64,000 nucleotides of DNA from Saccharothrix sp. NRRL B-16348. GTDB taxonomy: Bacteria > Actinomycetota > Actinomycetes > Mycobacteriales > Pseudonocardiaceae. Position numbers and translations under genes: made by a program. This document shows, in pieces, positions 1 to 9,800 of the stretch (position 1 is its first letter; every line of letters begins with the position of its first letter). The notes below the pieces were generated by a model. The model saw only the letters and a list, made by a program, of their open reading frames with translations. It was not told where the DNA came from and made no database searches. The DNA is taken from the NCBI RefSeq assembly GCF_001280085.1, contig NZ_LGED01000180.1, forward strand, positions 1 through 64,000. Reading direction: 5' to 3'.

Positions 1-1
1 G

Positions 2-100
2 AGCTGGTCCCACTGGCGCAGACGCCACCAACACCGCGCCAAACAAGCCCACTACCAGCGAAGACAGACACAACATCACGAACTGCGGCTGGAGTACTAA
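2..100 (+). CDS. C-terminal end of a transposase, cut by the window edge
   Basis: The reading frame is open from the left edge and stops at 98-100. Its 32 residues are rich in Trp, Arg and His, with a W-x-x-W-R-R-R-H-Q pattern and ending L-R-L-E-Y. This resembles the basic C-terminal tail of actinobacterial IS701- or IS5-type DDE transposases. The catalytic part would lie outside the window, so family and integrity cannot be judged. It stands next to other insertion-sequence scraps, which supports the call. The 250 bases after it show no gene. Confidence 0.45.
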   Translation, partial: SWSHWRRRHQHRAKQAHYQRRQTQHHELRLEY

Positions 101-347
101 GCCGCCATCATCAAAGCAGGCCACGTCGGTCGGACGACCCGTTTTGCCACGAGCACGGGCATTCGTCCGAACACACACCTGCGTCAAATCACCCGCTGGT
201 ACGAGCAGCTGTCCCTAGTTGTTGCGGGTCGTGACGTTGGTGACGGCGGGGCGGGGCTGAACGGGCGGACAGGTCTTCCGACGGCAGGATGAGAAGTGCG
301 ACCAACTCGTCCGCCGCGCAGAAAGACCCGTCCGTGAATCTCCTATG

Positions 348-487
348 TCAAGCGGCGGCAGGCTGACCGTGGGGCGTAGGGCTGGTGTGCCTGAGCCGGT
401 GGTAGACGATGTCGGCCAGGTGGCGTCGCAGGACGCGCAGGGCTTCGGTCTTGGTGTCGCCTTGGCTGATCCGTTTGTGGTTCTCCC
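348..487 (-). pseudogene. IS110-family transposase, C-terminal remnant
   Basis: On the minus strand about 45 residues read K-R-I-S-Q-G-D-T-K-T-E-A-L-R and then R-R-H-L-A-D-I-V-Y before a TGA at 348-350. This is the usual C-terminal end of IS110/IS116 transposases, where a G-x-T-K-x-E-A-x-R-x-L-K/R-R-x-L-x motif precedes the stop. The RuvC-like N-terminal and Tnp_20 domains are missing. Homology ends abruptly at about 487, where a different transposase fragment begins on the other strand, so one element appears to have cut into the other. Not functional. Confidence 0.6.
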
Positions 488-897
488 GCCTGGCCTACAC
501 CGAGGCCCTGCCCGACGAGAAAGCGGTCACCGCGATCGGGTTCCTGCACCGGCCAGGGCGTTCTTCGCCGCCCACGGCATCGGCCACATCCACCGCATCA
601 TCACCGACAACGGCTCCTGCTATCGCGCCCACGACTTCGCCAAGGCCCTGCTCGGAGCCCGCCACCAGCGCATCAAGCCCTACACCCCGCGCCACAACGG
701 CAAGGTCGAACGCTACAACCGCATCCTCACCGAAGAATTCCTCCACGCCCACGTCTGGACCAGCGAACAGCAACGCACCGACGCCCTGGCCGTCTGGAAC
801 GTGCACTACAACTACCATCGACCCCACACTGCCGCTGGAAACCAACCGCCAGTAACCCGGCTTCTCGACGGCGTCATCAACGTCATGGCCTCGCCTA
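487..897 (+). pseudogene. IS481-like DDE transposase fragment with a frameshift
   Basis: About 135 residues match the catalytic core (rve/DDE) of IS481/IS3-type transposases. It begins R-L-A-Y-T-E-A-L-P-D-E-K in one frame and, after a frameshift near 551-556, continues in another with I-I-T-D-N-G-S-C-Y (second catalytic Asp) and the typical Y-T-P-R-H-N-G-K-V-E-R-Y-N-R (third catalytic acidic residue) and N-Y-H-R-P-H-T-A. The N-terminal helix-turn-helix and the first Asp are missing, so the gene is dead. It abuts the IS110 remnant directly. Confidence 0.7.
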
Positions 898-1047
898 CAC
901 GCCGAGGTCGAAGCCCTGCACCGGCCTCCCTCCGCCGACACGCCCACGACGTGACCACCGCCCTGCAGATGGGGTGCGCGGTTCAGCACACCTACTGGGT
1001 CTGGTCAGCCAGGCAATCCACGCGCTGCATTCATAACCGAGACGCAC

Positions 1048-1290
1048 GGACCCCACCACATCAACGAACTGCGCCCAACACCCGCCAATGCATGCCAACT
1101 GCGGAGAAGTGCAGCTAACAGGAAGCAGAGCCTCACTCCGCCAGTGCTGTTCCACAAGTGTTCTGACCAGCACAAACAGAGAACCAGCACGTCAGCCGGC
1201 GCAGTTCACTTCCGTTCGGAGCCGTCGCACGTCGCTGAACTCTTCCGTCTGCTCCAGATTTGCTCCACACACCGCAGTATGAACGGCGCC
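1048..1290. repeat. Diverged dispersed repeat, copy 1
   Basis: A stretch of about 243 bp resembles 15274-15520 and 23799-24042 along most of its length. Shared blocks include AATGCATGCCAACTGCGG, CAAACAGAGAACC, GCACGTCAGCCG and TGCTCCAGATTTGCTCCACA. It lies directly 3' of the immunity gene 1305-1643, as the other two copies lie 3' of decayed paralogs of that gene. No reading frame is kept across copies, so it looks non-coding: a duplicated 3' region, or integrase-binding DNA (see the TGCTCCA-type direct repeat inside it). Confidence 0.7.
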
Positions 1291-1304
1291 AAAGGGTGCC
1301 GGCC

Positions 1305-1643
1305 TCAACCGCCGAACACACGGTCCCCACGCGCGGTGTGGAACTCGATCCGCACCGGCAACGCCGCGGCCAACCGCTCAACCAACCGCTCACCCCGCTC
1401 ATGCCACGCCGCCGTGGTCGCCTCGTCGGGGAAGCCCGAGCTCTCCGGATCGCTGCGGTTGTACACGGCCTGGAACTCGTCGTCCCACACGTCGATCGCC
1501 TTCGCCAAGTCCTCAGGTGCACCGAACTCGGCCACGAGCCGCTCGGCAGAGCAGTTGTCAGCGATAACCTCGTCCGCAGTACGGACCCAGAAGGGGTAGC
1601 ACTCCCACTCCGGCGCCACTCGGACCGAGATCAGTCGGCTCAT
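1305..1643 (-). CDS. Putative immunity protein of the adjacent WXG/toxin operon
   Basis: A 112-residue acidic, soluble protein with no signal peptide. I do not recognise a named family. The ATG overlaps the toxin stop as ATGA, so it is the last gene of the 3219-to-1305 operon and is probably translationally coupled to the toxin; that position and size are what one expects of a cognate immunity protein. An upstream in-frame ATG (1652) exists but the coupled start is preferred. Three degraded paralogs at 15.5-15.8, 24.05-24.2 and 26.35-26.6 kb share an N-C-S-x-E-x-L block and a W-D/N-D/E-E-F block. This is the only intact copy in the window. Immunity function is inferred from context. Confidence 0.65.
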   Translation of the reverse strand: MSRLISVRVAPEWECYPFWVRTADEVIADNCSAERLVAEFGAPEDLAKAIDVWDDEFQAVYNRSDPESSGFPDEATTAAWHERGERLVERLAAALPVRIEFHTARGDRVFGG

Positions 1644-2917
1644 TCTCCCCATCCTCGGTAGTTCGGATCCGCCTCCGCACGCGGGTCACGTCGCGCGTCC
1701 TTGAACGGTGTGGACGCACTGCGGATGTTGGCGCCGACGATGAAGCCGTTGTCGCCCACCGACACCGTGATGTAGTGCGTCTGGCCACCGTACTGGACCT
1801 CGAAGATCGGTCGTCCGGGCGGCTTGCCCTGGTAGTAGCCCGTGTACTTGCCTTCGGCGGCCGCTCGGTGCACCACCTCGGCGATCTTGTCCTCAGAAAT
1901 CCCCGCGGCGGTGAACTCCTCCTTGTGCTTCATCACGTGCGCAAGGCCGGACTCCTTGTTGGTACGCGGATTGACCCCGCCCTCCTCCAGAAAGACGATC
2001 TTCCCGTTGGGGTCCCTGCCGATTTCGACGACCTTGTCCGGAGAGATCTTCACGCCGTTGTCCTGAGCTTCGGCGATAAGTTCCTGCTTCTCCTGCTCCC
2101 GACGTTGCCGGTCGGCCTCGCGCGGGTCCTTGTGCTGCGGATCCGGGTCCTTCCGACGGAGCCTGTCGACCAACTCCTTGAGCTTGCGCCATGCCATGCG
2201 CAGCACCTCGGCGAGCCCGTCGAGCCGTCTTGCCACGTTGGAAATGGTCTTGAGCAGCTTGCGCACCACGTCCGCGATCTTGGCGGCGTACTTGGCAACC
2301 AGGCTGGTGGCCTGCATCGCCACCACCGGCGCCGCGGCACCACCCGTGACGAGAAGTTCCAGTCCCCAGACCACGAGCCTGCCGACCGCGTCGGCGATCA
2401 GGTCGCGCACGAACTCCCGCACCGCCGCCACGATCTCACCCATGACCGTGACCACCGCGCCCACACCGCTGCACACCCTCGACGCACCACGCAGCGCGTC
2501 GACCACTTCTCCGGCACGCGCCCGATACGCGTCACCTGCGGCACCGCGCCACCCGGCAGTGCGGTCACGCGACGTGGTCTCCAGGTCACCTGCCGTCCGT
2601 TCGACGCCTTCGCTGATGTTCCGCCAGGTCTGCGCGTAGGCGCGGATGACCGGCGGTGTCCCGGCCAGGTCGTTCAACATGTCCTGCAACGGCTGGACGT
2701 GCTCGATCAACCACCCGACCCCGTAGGACGCCAGCGTGCCAACCGGGTCCATGTAGACACCGAGCGCTTCAAGCCCGGCACCGACGATTCCCAGGCCTGC
2801 CTCGACCCAATCGCCGTTGTTGATCCCGTCCAGCGCGGCCTGCCCTGCCTCCAGCAGGCCGATCCCGGTGATCGCGGTGGTGTCGTCCTCCGGTTTCGCG
2901 ACGAACGGGTTGTTCAC
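1640..2917 (-). CDS. WXG-type polymorphic toxin with C-terminal nuclease-like domain
   Basis: 425 residues. Residues about 85-240 are helical with a G-W-R-G motif near 115 and long hydrophobic helices, typical of type VII (ESX) effectors. Residues about 255-300 are a charged Lys/Arg/Glu linker. The C-terminal 110 residues start G-L-A-H-V-M-K-H and carry G-x-x-G-x-P-I-F-E-V and a T-V-S-V-G-x-N-G-F-I-V-G-A-N stretch, as seen in barnase/EndoU/RelE-like (BECR) toxin domains; I cannot assign a named subfamily. The preceding WXG100 gene overlaps by 4 bp (ATGA) and the following immunity gene by 4 bp. Inferred role: contact-delivered RNase-like toxin exported by an ESX secretion system that is not encoded here. 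Confidence 0.7.
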   Translation of the reverse strand: MNNPFVAKPEDDTTAITGIGLLEAGQAALDGINNGDWVEAGLGIVGAGLEALGVYMDPVGTLASYGVGWLIEHVQPLQDMLNDLAGTPPVIRAYAQTWRNISEGVERTAGDLETTSRDRTAGWRGAAGDAYRARAGEVVDALRGASRVCSGVGAVVTVMGEIVAAVREFVRDLIADAVGRLVVWGLELLVTGGAAAPVVAMQATSLVAKYAAKIADVVRKLLKTISNVARRLDGLAEVLRMAWRKLKELVDRLRRKDPDPQHKDPREADRQRREQEKQELIAEAQDNGVKISPDKVVEIGRDPNGKIVFLEEGGVNPRTNKESGLAHVMKHKEEFTAAGISEDKIAEVVHRAAAEGKYTGYYQGKPPGRPIFEVQYGGQTHYITVSVGDNGFIVGANIRSASTPFKDARRDPRAEADPNYRGWGE

Positions 2918-3219
2918 CCGTGCCCCAACCTGTCGAACCGGTCGACGTTGTCACTCTCGACCTGCTCGTAGACCTCGGCGGTCACCTTCAATGACTCCGC
3001 CATCGAGTCCAGTGCCTCGGCCGCCTGGGACAACGCCTCCACGCCCCACTTCTCCAACGGTTCGAGCATCAGCGTGAACGGTTGACACAGCACCCCGTAC
3101 GCATCCGCGGACATCGACACCTGACGCGCCGCGTCCAACGCCTGCGCCAACACGTCCCCCTGCCCCTGGACCTGCTCGGCGTGCTCCCGAACCTCACCGG
3201 GCACCACCTCGAACGCCAC
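2914..3219 (-). CDS. WXG100-family (ESX-type) small helical protein
   Basis: 101 residues, almost entirely helical, the standard size for WXG100/ESX-1 secretion-associated proteins. It has the two-helix heptad pattern (E-V-R-E-H-A-E-Q-V...L-D-A-A-R) and a central turn with W-G-V-E in place of a strict W-x-G. Such proteins form heterodimers with the WXG-like N-terminus of the neighbouring effector and act as export partners. It is the first gene of the operon; its stop overlaps the toxin start by 4 bp. The 264 bp between it and the divergent methyltransferase gene at 3484 must hold both promoters. Confidence 0.75.
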   Translation of the reverse strand: MAFEVVPGEVREHAEQVQGQGDVLAQALDAARQVSMSADAYGVLCQPFTLMLEPLEKWGVEALSQAAEALDSMAESLKVTAEVYEQVESDNVDRFDRLGHG

Positions 3220-3483
3220 CCGAGCCTCCGGTCTCGTCGGCGGTACGAACAGCAGCCTTTGTACGCGACAGGCCGACGGACGACCTTCGGATCGAGGACA
3301 GGTAACCCGATCAGTCGAACCGACGTGTCACACATGCCCGGATAGCTCTTGACGACCGGTTCCGCGCCCACCGCAGGTATTACCGATTCGCGTTCGAAGT
3401 ACCCATCAGCCGTACATACAACTAAAAGCGCCGTGAGTTCTCCTGGAGATCTTGGCCGTTCTCTGCTTTGACAGGAGCAGACG

Positions 3484-6400
3484 ATGCCTACTCGCCGCAC
3501 GCCGAGGACCAAGCCCGACGCCATCGACTTCGACAAGGTCATCGCCACGTTCGGCCGCGAAGTGACCAAGAAACTGCGGACCCACGACGGCTCAGCCGAG
3601 GACCACCTACGCGGTCCTTTCGAGCGCATGGTGTCCAAGATCGCCGAAAGTCTCTTCCTGTCCGTCACCATGATCGGTGAAACGCGGCTGCCCGACCTGT
3701 CGGTCCGCCCGGACTACGCAGTGGACGTCAACGGCGCACGCATCGGGTACGTCGAACTGAAGAAGCCCGGCCACGGCACACCGGAGAACTGGACCTCTCC
3801 CAGCAAGCACGACCTCAGGCAGTGGGAGGCGCTGCGCTTGCTGCCCAACGTCCTCTACACGGACGGCGAGCAGTTCACGCGCTACACCTTCGGGAAGCTC
3901 CAAGGCAGGGTGGCGCGTCTGGAGCCGGGCCTCGATCAAGCCGGAAGCAGGCTGCGGGCGGTCGGCATGGACTTCGCCCAAGTGATGACCGGCTTCCTGT
4001 TCTGGCAGCCCGAACAACCCCGTTCACTGGACGAACTGGTACGGGTCGTCGCCAACCTCTGTCGCCTCCTGCGGGACGACGTCGCCGCCGAACTGGCACG
4101 AGAGCTGTCCGGGGCGTCGACCAGCGGAACGTTCACCGGGCTGGCGATGGACTGGCGCCAAGCGCTGTTCCCCAACGTGACCGACCTCGAGTTCGCCGAC
4201 CAATACTCGCAGACCGTGACCTTCGCCCTCCTGCTCGCTCGAGTAGAGGGCGTCGACTTCAACGGCAAGCCGATCCGGGAGATCGCGAGGCTGCTGGGCA
4301 AGAAGCACTCGTTGATGGGCCGCGCGCTCACCGTCCTCACCGACCAACCCGAAGACGAGCACAGCGTGGCGCTGACCACGATGCTCAGGGTGCTCGAAGT
4401 AGTGGACTGGGCACCGTTCCCGGACGACTCCTACGCCACGTTGTACGAGAACTTCCTGGCCGAGTACGACCCAAAGCTCCGCAAGAAGAGCGGCGTCTAC
4501 TACACACCCGCGGAGCTGGTCTCGTTCACCACGAGGTTCGTCGACGACATCCTTCGCTCACGGCTCGGCCGCAACCGGGGCTTCGCCGACCGGGACGTCA
4601 TCGTGGTCGACCCGGCCATGGGCACCGGCAGCTTCCTCGCGGAGGTCGTCAACACGGTGGCGCACACCGTGGAGGCCGAGGAAGGCCCTGGGGCCGTCGC
4701 ACCCCACTTGCGCGAGTTCTCCGACCGCTTGATCGGTTTCGAGAACCAAGCCGCCCCCTACGCCGTCGCCGAGCTGCGCATCCACAGCCTGCTGAAGAAG
4801 CGGCATCAGGCCGAAGCTCCGGCCAAGGAACGTCGCTTCCTCGCCGACACCCTGGACGACCCTCGCGTGCAGATACTCCAGATGGGAAGCATGTACGGAG
4901 CGATGGAGAAGTCGCGCCGCGGCGCGAACCGCGTCAAACAGGAAGAGCCGGTCATGGTCGTGATAGGCAACCCGCCATACGTGGACAAGGTGCGTGGCAC
5001 GGCGCCGTGGATCGAAGGCCGGTCGAACAACAGGATCGCGGTGCCCACCCTGGACGCGTTCCGGACGGCCGACAACGGCAGCCGCGAGTACACACTGCAC
5101 AACAAGTACGTCTACTTCTGGCGCTGGGCGACGTGGAAGGTCTTCGACGCCCACCCCAAGCACCCCGCCGGGATGGTCGCGTTCGTCTGCTCAGCCGGTT
5201 TCACCACCTCTCCCGGGCTCGCGGGCATGCGGCGGTACCTGAGAGAGACAGCCGACGAAGGCTGGATCATCGACCTCACTCCCGAAGGCCACCAACCTCC
5301 GGTGAACACCCGCTTCTTCCCGGAGAACCAGCAACCCATCTGCGTGGCGGTCTTCGTCCGCCGTGGCCAAGCCGACACCACTACCCCAGCCCGCATCCGG
5401 CGCATCGCCGTGACCGGGACCGTCGCAGAAAAGGCGGCCGCCCTGAATGCCCTTCACCCGGACTCGACGGGATGGCAAGCCTGCTCCGACGGGTGGCATG
5501 ATCCGTTCCAAGCACCCGCCCGCACGCAGTGGCTCTCCATGCCGACCATGACAGATCTCATGCCCTGGGCGTCCCCTGGCGTCAAACCCAACCGGACCTG
5601 GGTCTACGCACCCGACAAGGAAACACTGGCCCAACGGTGGCGCACCCTGGTGTCAGCGCCCCTGGCAGCCAAAACCGCTTTGTTCCGAGAAAGCCGTGAC
5701 GCGAGCCTTCGCCGAATCAATCCACCTCTTCCAGGCTTCCCTCACAACCCAACGGCCTTCCTCTACGAGCAGAGCGAAATACCCAATCCGGTTCGTGTTG
5801 GTTACCGGAGTTTCGATCGCCAATGGTTGATCCCCGATGCGCGTTTGATCGCGACGCCACGCACAGCGCTCTGGTCGACGCTCAGCGACCAACAGATCTT
5901 CCTCATCGAGCGACACGCGGACCCGATCAAGACCGGTCCTGCCTTGGTCTTCACCTCGCTCCTACCCGACATGGACCACCATTCGGGTCACGGAGGCGGC
6001 CGTACACTACCTCTGTACCTGAATGCCGGGGCATCTGCTCCGAACATCACGCCAGGACTGCTCGCCTGCCTCGAAAGCCGGCTTGAGACCCAGGTGACGG
6101 CCACCGATCTGGTCGCCTACATCGCCGGAATTACCGCTCACCAGGCGTTCACCCGTCACTTCGCGGCAGACCTCGCGACACCGGGCGTCCGTGTTCCACT
6201 AACCTCCAATCCCCGCCTGTGGGACAACGCTGTACGCACCGGCAAAGAGGTGGTTTGGCTCCACACCTACGGCGAGCGCTTCGTCGACCCCGCAGCTGGC
6301 CGCCGCAGTGGACCTCCTCGGATGCCTGATGATCGACCTAAGGTTCGGCTTGGCATACCGGACACCGAACACGGCATGCCGGAACGCATCACCTACGACG

Positions 6401-6789
6401 AAAGCACGAGAACACTCCACATCGGTGCCGGCACCGTTGCCCCGGTCGCGCCCGAGGTGTGGAACTACGAGGTCGGCGGCATGCGGGTGGTCAGACACTG
6501 GTTCGGATACCGCAAGAAGAACCCCTCCGGCAACCGCAGGTCAGACCTTGACCACATCGTCCCCACCACTTGGACTTCCTCGAACACGAGCGAACTGCTC
6601 GACCTCATCCACGTGCTTGGACTCCTCGGAGCGCTCGAACCTCGCCAGGACCGCCTGCTCCGAGACATCCTCGAAGAGCCGCTCATCACCGTGGACGACC
6701 TGTCAACCGCAGGCGTCCTCCCGGTACCGATCACCGCGAAGAAGCCGCCCAGGCCAAGCACGCAACCCGACCTGTTCTCAACAGATTAG
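3484..6789 (+). CDS. Type ISP-like restriction nuclease / N6-adenine DNA methyltransferase
   Basis: 1,101 residues. The N-terminal 130 residues have a PD-(D/E)xK nuclease pattern (P76-D77, then E91-x-K93). A class I SAM-dependent methyltransferase core follows, with motif I D-P-A-M-G-T-G-S-F near 374-384 and the adenine-specific N-P-P-Y near 496-499, preceded by the Y-Y-T-P helix of HsdM/Eco57I-type enzymes. The last about 350 residues resemble the type ISP C-terminal specificity domain. There is no helicase domain, unlike classical type ISP enzymes. AGGAG lies 7 bases before the ATG. The gene converges with the helicase-DUF1998 gene, 77 bp away. Likely role: host DNA modification plus restriction, with the helicase acting in trans (inference). 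Confidence 0.8.
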   Translation: MPTRRTPRTKPDAIDFDKVIATFGREVTKKLRTHDGSAEDHLRGPFERMVSKIAESLFLSVTMIGETRLPDLSVRPDYAVDVNGARIGYVELKKPGHGTPENWTSPSKHDLRQWEALRLLPNVLYTDGEQFTRYTFGKLQGRVARLEPGLDQAGSRLRAVGMDFAQVMTGFLFWQPEQPRSLDELVRVVANLCRLLRDDVAAELARELSGASTSGTFTGLAMDWRQALFPNVTDLEFADQYSQTVTFALLLARVEGVDFNGKPIREIARLLGKKHSLMGRALTVLTDQPEDEHSVALTTMLRVLEVVDWAPFPDDSYATLYENFLAEYDPKLRKKSGVYYTPAELVSFTTRFVDDILRSRLGRNRGFADRDVIVVDPAMGTGSFLAEVVNTVAHTVEAEEGPGAVAPHLREFSDRLIGFENQAAPYAVAELRIHSLLKKRHQAEAPAKERRFLADTLDDPRVQILQMGSMYGAMEKSRRGANRVKQEEPVMVVIGNPPYVDKVRGTAPWIEGRSNNRIAVPTLDAFRTADNGSREYTLHNKYVYFWRWATWKVFDAHPKHPAGMVAFVCSAGFTTSPGLAGMRRYLRETADEGWIIDLTPEGHQPPVNTRFFPENQQPICVAVFVRRGQADTTTPARIRRIAVTGTVAEKAAALNALHPDSTGWQACSDGWHDPFQAPARTQWLSMPTMTDLMPWASPGVKPNRTWVYAPDKETLAQRWRTLVSAPLAAKTALFRESRDASLRRINPPLPGFPHNPTAFLYEQSEIPNPVRVGYRSFDRQWLIPDARLIATPRTALWSTLSDQQIFLIERHADPIKTGPALVFTSLLPDMDHHSGHGGGRTLPLYLNAGASAPNITPGLLACLESRLETQVTATDLVAYIAGITAHQAFTRHFAADLATPGVRVPLTSNPRLWDNAVRTGKEVVWLHTYGERFVDPAAGRRSGPPRMPDDRPKVRLGIPDTEHGMPERITYDESTRTLHIGAGTVAPVAPEVWNYEVGGMRVVRHWFGYRKKNPSGNRRSDLDHIVPTTWTSSNTSELLDLIHVLGLLGALEPRQDRLLRDILEEPLITVDDLSTAGVLPVPITAKKPPRPSTQPDLFSTD

Positions 6790-6866
6790 GTCTCGGAACC
6801 TACTTACCGGTCGGTCGTCAGGTATCCGGTGAACCTTGTCGTCTTTGCGGACCTCGTCACCCCGCG

Positions 6867-9800
6867 TCATACCTTCGACATGCCGGCCAGCAGTTCGAGC
6901 ACGTCGAACGCGGACTGCCGGGTCAGCTCCTCATGAAACCGCTGGTTCCGATATCCGCGCAAGCAGCCGTAACAAGAGGTCTCGGCACCGCAGTCGCAGT
7001 CGCGGACCCGATCCCGCGCCGCCTCGACGACCCCGTCCAGCGCCTCGGCGATGCGCAGTACCCCACCGGCACCTCCGGGAACGGTGTCGAACAGGACGAT
7101 GCCGATACCGCCGCCCGGACGCGGGTGAAGGGTGCCGTCGATGTCATCCCTGTTCAGCTCCAGTCGCTCGGCCGCACCTTCGAGCAGGGCGTACAGCAGC
7201 GATCGCCAAGCACCAGGGTCGGGTGTCGGAGGCCCGACCAGGGGACCGAAGGTGATATTCATCAGGTCCGTCTCGTAAGGGTGAGCGAGTGAGCGCTGCC
7301 TCATCGGCCCCGTGCACTCGGTGCCCCGGAGCAGGTGCTCGTGCGTCGATTTCGGCCTACTGCCGTCGAGCGCACGACCGGCACCGCACCAATCGCAGAT
7401 CAGGTATCCCGCGCGGTTAGGCCCCTCGGAAAGGGCGATCAATCGACCGCGCGACCCGGCCACTACATCCAAGGCTCCACCGCTGGGCGCCAGCCAGGTG
7501 GTCGTGGTAGTCGCCTCGGCCGCCAGCGCGAGGACGTGGGTCGCCCCGTTCCAGCTCCGCTTCGGCGGCGTGGTGGTGGTTCGACGCGGTTCCGGCTCCG
7601 CGACGAAGCCGAACTCGGGGACGTAGTACTGCCTCGGCGCGCGGGTCGCGAGCACCGAGCATGAGGGACAGGTCGGATCGATGTCGTCTTCGCCCTCCCA
7701 GTAGTGCCGGCAGTGCTCGCACACGAAGTAGTGCTTGCCGATCAGCTCCCGGTCGGGAAGCCTGTAGACGCCTCCCGAGCGCCACAGGTGGCCACCTGCC
7801 ACGACCTCGCCACCTGGGGCGTATTCATGAATGGCCGCGGACAGGTCGCGTGTGAGTTCCAGCTTGCGGCCGACCGGGGAGCTCGAGTAGGTGGTGCGCA
7901 GCTCGACGGTGTCGACGGGAAACCCGTACTTCGGCAGGACGTTCCGGTTGGCGAGGAAACCCAGAAGATCCCGCTTGGTGAGCGTGTTGATCGCCATCTC
8001 GTAGCGGGTGACGAGGTAGCCCTTCCGGTCCTCGAAGGCCCGCAGCCTCCGCTCCTCGAAGATCGAAACGTCCTGAACGAGCTGGGCGCGAACCTCCTCC
8101 AGCAGCTTCCCCAACTCGTCCACCCACGCGTCGGTGTCCACGCCAATCTCATCCCGGACTCGTTCGGGAAGGACGCGCACCAACGACTGGCGGACCTCCG
8201 GTGGAACAGGCGAGAGGAACGCGTGGACGCGAGTGGACGGCGCCCGGTCACCGAGGAAGAAGTCACCAGCGGTCGACCAGGTCTCACCGGCGGTCCGCTT
8301 GGCGTGCCGGAAGAACGCGGACAGCGCGATCGAGTGGGCGTGGCGCCGGTCGATCCGCTCGTTGCCGAGGGGCACGTGTGGCGCCCGGGTCTCGCCCGCG
8401 ATCATCGAGACGGGGTCGGCGTAGCGCGTGAGGTCGTGGGAGCGCCGCTGCGCGTAGGTCACCACCAACGCCGCCGAGTCGGTGCGCCGGCCCGCCCGAC
8501 CGGCACGCTGCACGTAGTTCGCGGTCGTCGGGGGCATGTTCCGCAGGACCACAGACTGCAGTTCCCCCACGTCCACACCAAGCTCGAAGGTGGTCGAGCA
8601 CGACAGGACGTTGACCTGTCCGTTGACGAACCGCTGTTGGATGTCAGCGGCTTCCTGGCTGGTCCACTGCGCGGTGTGCTCCATCGCCAGCATGGGCACC
8701 GGGTTCATCGACGCGTACATCAGCCGATAGTGGTTGTCGTCCTCGGCTGCGGGCGGAAGGGTGAACTCGTGGAGCCGCCCTGAGCACCCGAGCGTGGGGC
8801 AGACGCCCCGAACCGAGAGTGACGTGATCCGCCGGCAGAGGTGGCAGCGGTGCACGGGACGCGTCGTCGATGCCAGCTTGAGCCAGGTGTGGTCGATTCT
8901 GCGGACCGTGCCGAGTCCGCGGATGTTCTCCGTGGTCAACCATCCATCCCGCCAGCTGGTGATCAGTTTCCAACACCCGCGCAGGAGTGCGGCGGCGTCC
9001 ATGTCCGAACCCAGCGCCCGCAGGACGCGGTCCGCGTAGTCGAGCCGACGGTTCACCCCTCGCGTGGGCAGCCAGCTCAGCACCTTCCGCTTGCGTTCGG
9101 CGCCGTCCTCGCGAACGTAGATGGGCCCTCGGCGTGGATCGAACGCCTCGTCGTTCGGGTCGACCCCCTCCGGCATGTCCAGCACACCTTGCTGTCGCAG
9201 GCTGCGCAGCAGTTCCTCCAGGAACGCCCACCCCTCGTCCTCCGTGAGCCCGAGGGCACGGAGAGGTGGGGGAAGCTGCCAACCGCGGCCGCGACCCATC
9301 TCGACCCGGAGCAGTCCCAAGCCCTCCAAGGACTGGCGGTCGTCGACGGACACCAATTCCTGCATGATCCACAACAGGACTTCGCGCTCCCGCTCTTGAC
9401 GAGACATGCGGCGGGTGAAGACGCCGGCGCGATCGGCGGCTTTCGCCGTGTGGAAGGCCAGGTCGGGGATACTGGCCGACTCCTCGTCACCGGTCGCCGC
9501 AGCCAGTCCTTTCAGCAGGAGCGTGCGGTACTGGATGCTCGAGTAGCTCGTTTCCAGGTAGGGCGCGAAGTACGCGGCAGCTTGCCTGCTGTCGCTGAAC
9601 GTCAGCAGTTTGCGGCCTTCACCGGGCTGATCGGCCAGGTCGTCGTCGGGTGACGGCGGTTGCGCTTGGTAAAGAGCGGTCGCCAGGACGGATACCGCCG
9701 CGTCGTTACCGCTCTCGAACAAGCGCACCATGCCGGACTGGCCCCTCGCGCCGCACGAGGCGCACCCGCTGGGTGAGTCCTCGTGCGTGTCGAGCAGCCG

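Noticed and set aside
343..549. Minus-strand frame read as a protein over the IS remnants
   Set aside because: It is a shadow of the real minus-strand IS110 tail in another frame; residues are Arg/Pro-rich and unlike any protein.
3822..5501. Long plus-strand open frame within the methyltransferase gene
   Set aside because: Arg/Pro/Gly-rich shadow of 3484-6789; all motifs lie in the other frame.
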